Shown in pieces: positions 60,915 through 64,000 of a stretch of DNA of 64,000 bases. A program made the translations under genes and the position numbers. Under the pieces are notes generated by a model that searched no databases, was not told the DNA's origin, and saw nothing but the letters and a program-made list of their open reading frames with translations. Numbering within the stretch: the first letter of the stretch is position 1; every line of letters begins with the position of its first letter. Source of the stretch: Ferdinandcohnia sp036965165 (GTDB lineage Bacteria; Bacillota; Bacilli; Bacillales; Bacillaceae_L); contig NZ_JBALOX010000001.1 of NCBI RefSeq assembly GCF_036965165.1, positions 53,397-117,396 on the forward strand. Direction: 5' to 3'.

Positions 60915-60947
60915 AGGAACTCCTGTTTTGGTTTGGGAGTTCTTTTT
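60915..60947 (+). terminator. Terminator after the chemoreceptor gene
   Basis: AGGAACTCC pairs with GGGAGTTCT, then a T-run. Confidence 0.85.
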
Positions 60948-60990
60948 TAGGTATAATAAGGGTAGGAATTTTAATATAGGGGGATGTACA

Positions 60991-61440
60991 ATGAAAGTGG
61001 CAATTGCTTCAGACCATGGTGGTTTAGTATTGCGTGAAGAAATCAAGGATTTATTGGATGAACTTAAGATTGAATATGATGATTTTGGGTGTGATTGCCA
61101 AGGATCTGTTGACTATCCGGATTATGCACTACCAGTGGCAAAAAAAGTGGCGGATGGGGAATATGATCGTGGTATTTTAATTTGCGGAACTGGAATTGGA
61201 ATGAGTATTGCTGCGAATAAGGTTCATGGTATTCGTTGTGCACTCACCCATGATGTGTTTAGTGCAAAGGCAACTCGAGAGCATAATAACAGCAATATCT
61301 TGGCGATGGGTGAGCGTGTTATCGGTCCAGGACTTGCACGTGAAATCGCAAAAGCATGGCTAACAACTGAATTTTTAGGTGGTCGTCATGAAAACAGAAT
61401 CAATAAAATCACTGAATACGAAAACAGCACAGAAGAGTAA
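60991..61440 (+). CDS. rpiB: Ribose-5-phosphate isomerase B
   Basis: A 149-residue isomerase: 'AIASDHGGLVLREEIKDLL' at 4-22, 'CQGSVDYPDYALPVA', catalytic Cys in 'GILICGTGIGMSIAANKV' near 65-82, and 'REHNNSNILAMGERVIG'. ATG 60991 follows TAGGGGGATG. Equivalent of B. subtilis ywlF. Confidence 0.95.
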   Translation: MKVAIASDHGGLVLREEIKDLLDELKIEYDDFGCDCQGSVDYPDYALPVAKKVADGEYDRGILICGTGIGMSIAANKVHGIRCALTHDVFSAKATREHNNSNILAMGERVIGPGLAREIAKAWLTTEFLGGRHENRINKITEYENSTEE

Positions 61441-61447
61441 AATGGAG

Positions 61448-61473
61448 CGCCTGAGGATTTTTTGAATCAGGCG
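61448..61473 (+). terminator. Hairpin after rpiB
   Basis: CGCCTGA pairs with TCAGGCG; internal T tract only, so its role as terminator is uncertain. Confidence 0.4.
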
Positions 61474-61477
61474 TATA

Positions 61478-61674
61478 TGTGTTTATCCAGTCCAACGATA
61501 AAACCTTTGACTGAATAAACACAAAGCCTCCGGCAGATGCCACAAATTTTCAAAGGAAACTTTTCGAGCAGTAAGATCAAAGACTAAAAACGCCAGATCC
61601 TGTGGCAATGTCTTTATGACCCACGTCCTGTGGGCCTAAAATCTGGGCGCAAATACGTCGAGGTGTATTTGATT
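61478..61674 (+). repeat. Family-1 modular hairpin repeat, copy 8 (full length)
   Basis: Stem TGTGTTTATCCAG (61478-61490) and CTGAATAAACACA (61511-61523); the outer TGTG/CACA pair replaces TAAC/GTTA of copy 1, a compensated change. The conserved block, both central hairpins and the CAAATACG...TGTATTTG end follow. It abuts the ywlG ribosome-binding site. Confidence 0.87.
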
Positions 61675-61699
61675 TCAGTCAGTTAGGAGGGTTTTGGAA

Positions 61700-62272
61700 A
61701 TGGTAGCGGACATAGAGGTATGGAGAGGACAACTTCGAACAATTCTTTCAGAGTTTGTGGAAAGGGCTTCGTTGAAAAAAGGAGAGCTCCTCGTAGTAGG
61801 TTGTAGTACGAGTGAAGTCATCGGCGAGCGAATCGGTACAGCAGGATCTGAGGAAGTAGCAGAAATGATTTTTAGTGAAATGGATTCACTTCGTAAAGGC
61901 GTAGGTATAGAGCTTGCATTTCAATGCTGTGAGCATTTAAACCGTGCACTGGTTGTGGAGCGTGAAACAGCATTACATAAAAATTATGAGCAAGTAACCG
62001 TCGTACCGGTTCGAACAGCAGGTGGAGCAATGGCGACCTATGCATATGGACAGTTTAAAGATCCGATAGTGGTTGAATTTATTAAGGCTGAAGCGGGAAT
62101 TGATATTGGCGATACTTTTATCGGCATGCATCTTAAACATGTTGCGGTGCCAATCCGAAGTTCACTAAAGGAACTTGGGAGTGCGCATATCACAATGGCC
62201 AAAGTAAGACCAAAACTTATCGGCGGCGAGCGAGCTGTTTATCCGGATAAAAAGGAAAATAAGAAGTGTTAG
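61700..62272 (+). CDS. ywlG: Conserved protein YwlG (UPF0340)
   Basis: A 190-residue cytosolic protein of the YwlG family: 'LLVVGCSTSEVIGERIGTAG' near 31-50, 'AFQCCEHLNRALVVERETA' near 74-92, 'GDTFIGMHLKHVAVPIR' near 136-152. ATG 61700 is nine bases after AGGAGG (61685-61690). Function unknown; the Cys-Cys-Glu-His segment could bind metal. Confidence 0.9.
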   Translation: MVADIEVWRGQLRTILSEFVERASLKKGELLVVGCSTSEVIGERIGTAGSEEVAEMIFSEMDSLRKGVGIELAFQCCEHLNRALVVERETALHKNYEQVTVVPVRTAGGAMATYAYGQFKDPIVVEFIKAEAGIDIGDTFIGMHLKHVAVPIRSSLKELGSAHITMAKVRPKLIGGERAVYPDKKENKKC

Positions 62273-62275
62273 TAG

Positions 62276-62305
62276 AGACAGGGTGTGAATCCTTGTCTTT
62301 TTTGA
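62276..62305 (+). terminator. Terminator after ywlG
   Basis: GACAGGG-tgtgaat-CCTTGTC followed by six T. Confidence 0.82.
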
Positions 62306-62349
62306 TAAGTGAACAATATTAAACGAATGGTAGTATAACGTTCGTGTTT
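62305..62349 (+). promoter_or_regulatory. Candidate PurR boxes upstream of glyA
   Basis: ATAAGTGAACAAT (62305-62317) and inverted AACGTTCGTGTTT (62337-62349) each match most PurBox positions. glyA belongs to the PurR regulon in B. subtilis. Spacing is two or three bases longer than usual. Confidence 0.4.
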
Positions 62350-62552
62350 TATAAAAAAGATGTAATTTTATTTAGTTGACACAAAAACCAATAGTGGTGC
62401 TGCCCCAACGTCCTTAACCCTCATTTTTAAGTGGTTTCAATGAGAATCCAATTAAAAACTTAATCTTCCTACTACCGAATAAAAGTGTTACAATGATAAA
62501 GTATTTTTCAAATTAGCGAATAATTCATACATCGGTTAAAAGGAGGATTCCA

Positions 62553-63794
62553 ATGAAACATTTATCGGAGCAAGATCAACAAGTATTTCATGCAATTCAA
62601 GATGAACTGCAACGACAACGTACGAAAATTGAACTGATTGCATCTGAAAACTTTGTAAGTGAAGCAGTCATGGAAGCCCAAGGTTCTGTATTAACAAATA
62701 AATATGCAGAAGGGTATCCTGGCCGTCGTTACTATGGTGGCTGTGAGCATGTGGATGTTGTGGAGGACATTGCAAGAGAACGCGCGAAGGAAATCTTCGG
62801 TGCAGAGCACGCAAATGTGCAGCCACACTCAGGGGCTCAAGCAAATATGGCCGTATACTTTACAATCCTTGAGCAGGGTGACACTGTACTTGGGATGAAT
62901 CTTTCCCATGGTGGACATTTAACACATGGTAGTCCGGTAAACTTCAGTGGAATTCAATATAATTTCGTGGAGTATGGAGTGGATCCTGAAACACATCAAA
63001 TCAATTACGATGATGTGCGTGAAAAAGCATTAGCACATAAGCCAAAACTTATCGTTGCGGGTGCGAGTGCATATCCACGTGCAATTGATTTTAAAAAGTT
63101 CAGAGAAATCGCGGACGAAGTGGGTGCATACTTAATGGTTGACATGGCTCACATCGCAGGTCTAGTGGCAACTGGAATTCACGAAAACCCAGTTCCATAT
63201 GCGGATTTCGTAACGACAACTACTCATAAAACATTACGTGGTCCACGTGGTGGTATGATTCTTTGTAAAGAAGAATTCGCAAAGAAAATTGATAAGTCAA
63301 TCTTCCCTGGTATCCAAGGTGGTCCATTAATGCACGTAATTGCTGCCAAAGCAGTAGCATTTGGCGAAGTTCTTACGGATGAGTTCAAGCAATACACCAA
63401 AAATATTGTCAGCAATGCGGCTAGATTAGCTGAGTCTTTACAAAAAGAAGGCTTAGACCTAGTGTCTGGAGGAACTGACAATCACTTATTACTAGTGGAT
63501 GTTCGTTCATTAGGGTTAACTGGTAAGGTGGCTGAAAAGGTTCTTGACGATATCGGGATCACAGTTAACAAAAACACGATTCCATTTGATACAGAAAGCC
63601 CATTTGTAACAAGTGGGATCCGTATCGGCACAGCAGCTGTGACAAGCAGAGGCTTTGGATTAGAGGATATGGATGAAATTGCGTCAATTATCGCATTTGC
63701 ATTAAAAAATTCACAAGACGAAGCTAAGTTAGCGGAAGCAAGCGCGCGTGTAGAAGCATTAACTAGCAAGTTCGTACTTTATAAAGAGTATTAA
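62553..63794 (+). CDS. glyA: Serine hydroxymethyltransferase
   Basis: A 413-residue PLP enzyme making glycine and methylene-tetrahydrofolate from serine. 'LIASENFVSEAVMEAQGSVL' near 29-48, 'EGYPGRRYYGGCEHVDVVED', and the PLP-lysine motif 'VTTTTHKTLRGPRGGMIL' near 220-237. AAAGGAGG precedes ATG. Order ywlG-glyA as in B. subtilis. Confidence 0.97.
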   Translation: MKHLSEQDQQVFHAIQDELQRQRTKIELIASENFVSEAVMEAQGSVLTNKYAEGYPGRRYYGGCEHVDVVEDIARERAKEIFGAEHANVQPHSGAQANMAVYFTILEQGDTVLGMNLSHGGHLTHGSPVNFSGIQYNFVEYGVDPETHQINYDDVREKALAHKPKLIVAGASAYPRAIDFKKFREIADEVGAYLMVDMAHIAGLVATGIHENPVPYADFVTTTTHKTLRGPRGGMILCKEEFAKKIDKSIFPGIQGGPLMHVIAAKAVAFGEVLTDEFKQYTKNIVSNAARLAESLQKEGLDLVSGGTDNHLLLVDVRSLGLTGKVAEKVLDDIGITVNKNTIPFDTESPFVTSGIRIGTAAVTSRGFGLEDMDEIASIIAFALKNSQDEAKLAEASARVEALTSKFVLYKEY

Positions 63795-63801
63795 GATGTT
63801 T

Positions 63802-63838
63802 GAAGGCGGGGTCACTGTAATTGGTGGCTCTGCCTTTT
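63802..63838 (+). terminator. Terminator after glyA
   Basis: AAGGCGGGGTCAC pairs imperfectly with GGTGGCTCTGCCTT, then T-run. Confidence 0.75.
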
Positions 63839-63842
63839 TGGG

Positions 63843-63920
63843 TTAGGGCACAATTATTTAGAGATAGGGAACAATCTTCTGGAGTTAGGGTACATTTCCT
63901 CGAACTTAGGGCACAATCTC
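63843..63920. repeat. 21-bp-period array E (four units)
   Basis: TAGGGCACA, TAGGGAACA, TAGGGTACA and TAGGGCACA begin at 63844, 63865, 63886 and 63907, exactly 21 bp apart. A further pair of TTTGTCCGATATA follows at about 63945 and 63971. No gene in 63795-64000. Confidence 0.85.
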
Positions 63921-64000
63921 CGAAAAATCTTCCGCCCAAACGGCTTTTGTCCGATATATATGAAACTTTGTCCGATATACAAAAATGAACATGCACCTGT

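Overview
The window reads as a chromosome segment of a low-GC, endospore-forming Bacillaceae bacterium (Bacillus sensu lato; species not resolved). Sporulation genes (rsfA, spo0F, racA, spoIIR) sit among core genes in nearly the order of the B. subtilis ywf-ywg-ywh-ywi-ywj-ywk-ywl block. No rRNA, tRNA, CRISPR array or prophage was seen. Three runs of N (28492-28651, 29773-29873, 43281-43289) are assembly gaps; two of them fall inside repeats.

Layout. 1-8.4 kb: CarD-like regulator, lipL, an OppB/OppC-like permease pair, rsfA, a DUF1450 protein, ywfO-ywgA. 8.6-12.3 kb: an accessory patch with an Ltp-type surface protein, an intact IS3-family element that splits a terminator hairpin, and a purine permease. 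12.5-22 kb: DUF4256 protein, ywhB, ywhC-ywhD, pbpG, speE-speB, a molybdate transport locus (modA-modB and a divergent HTH regulator), a small haem-copper-oxidase-like membrane protein. 22-26 kb: ywiB-argS, xapX, clsB. 26-38 kb: a fatty and branched-chain acyl-CoA degradation cluster (fadF, thiolase, 3-hydroxybutyryl-CoA dehydrogenase, two acyl-CoA dehydrogenases, TetR regulator, icmF) with a FadR-like operator before fadF. 38-49 kb: rpoE, pyrG with a CTP-sensing attenuator, ywjG, spo0F, fbaA, murA, glpX, rho, rpmE, tdk. 49-64 kb: racA, putP, prfA-prmC, an XRE/membrane-protein pair, spoIIR, ywlB, ywlC with a DnaA-box cluster, mntP, ywlE, a chemoreceptor, rpiB, ywlG, glyA.

The most unusual content is intergenic. 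(1) A dispersed, modular, hairpin-rich repeat (family 1; eight full or partial copies) nearly always lies just upstream of a gene and in the same direction; its terminal stems vary in sequence but stay paired. (2) A second hairpin-rich repeat (family 2; three copies) shares one hairpin module with family 1. (3) At least eight local degenerate tandem arrays have locus-specific sequence but only two period classes, 20-21 bp or 52 bp. These three classes are the best candidates for an undescribed system.

Regulation visible in the sequence includes paired palindromes around the carD-like promoter, FadR-like and candidate PurR sites, a 10-bp-phased operator array between modA and its divergent regulator, a sigma-H promoter for spo0F, a sigma-F promoter for spoIIR, and twin operators 21 bp apart upstream of the XRE gene. 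All functional names come from reading motifs, lengths and gene order; no database search was run.
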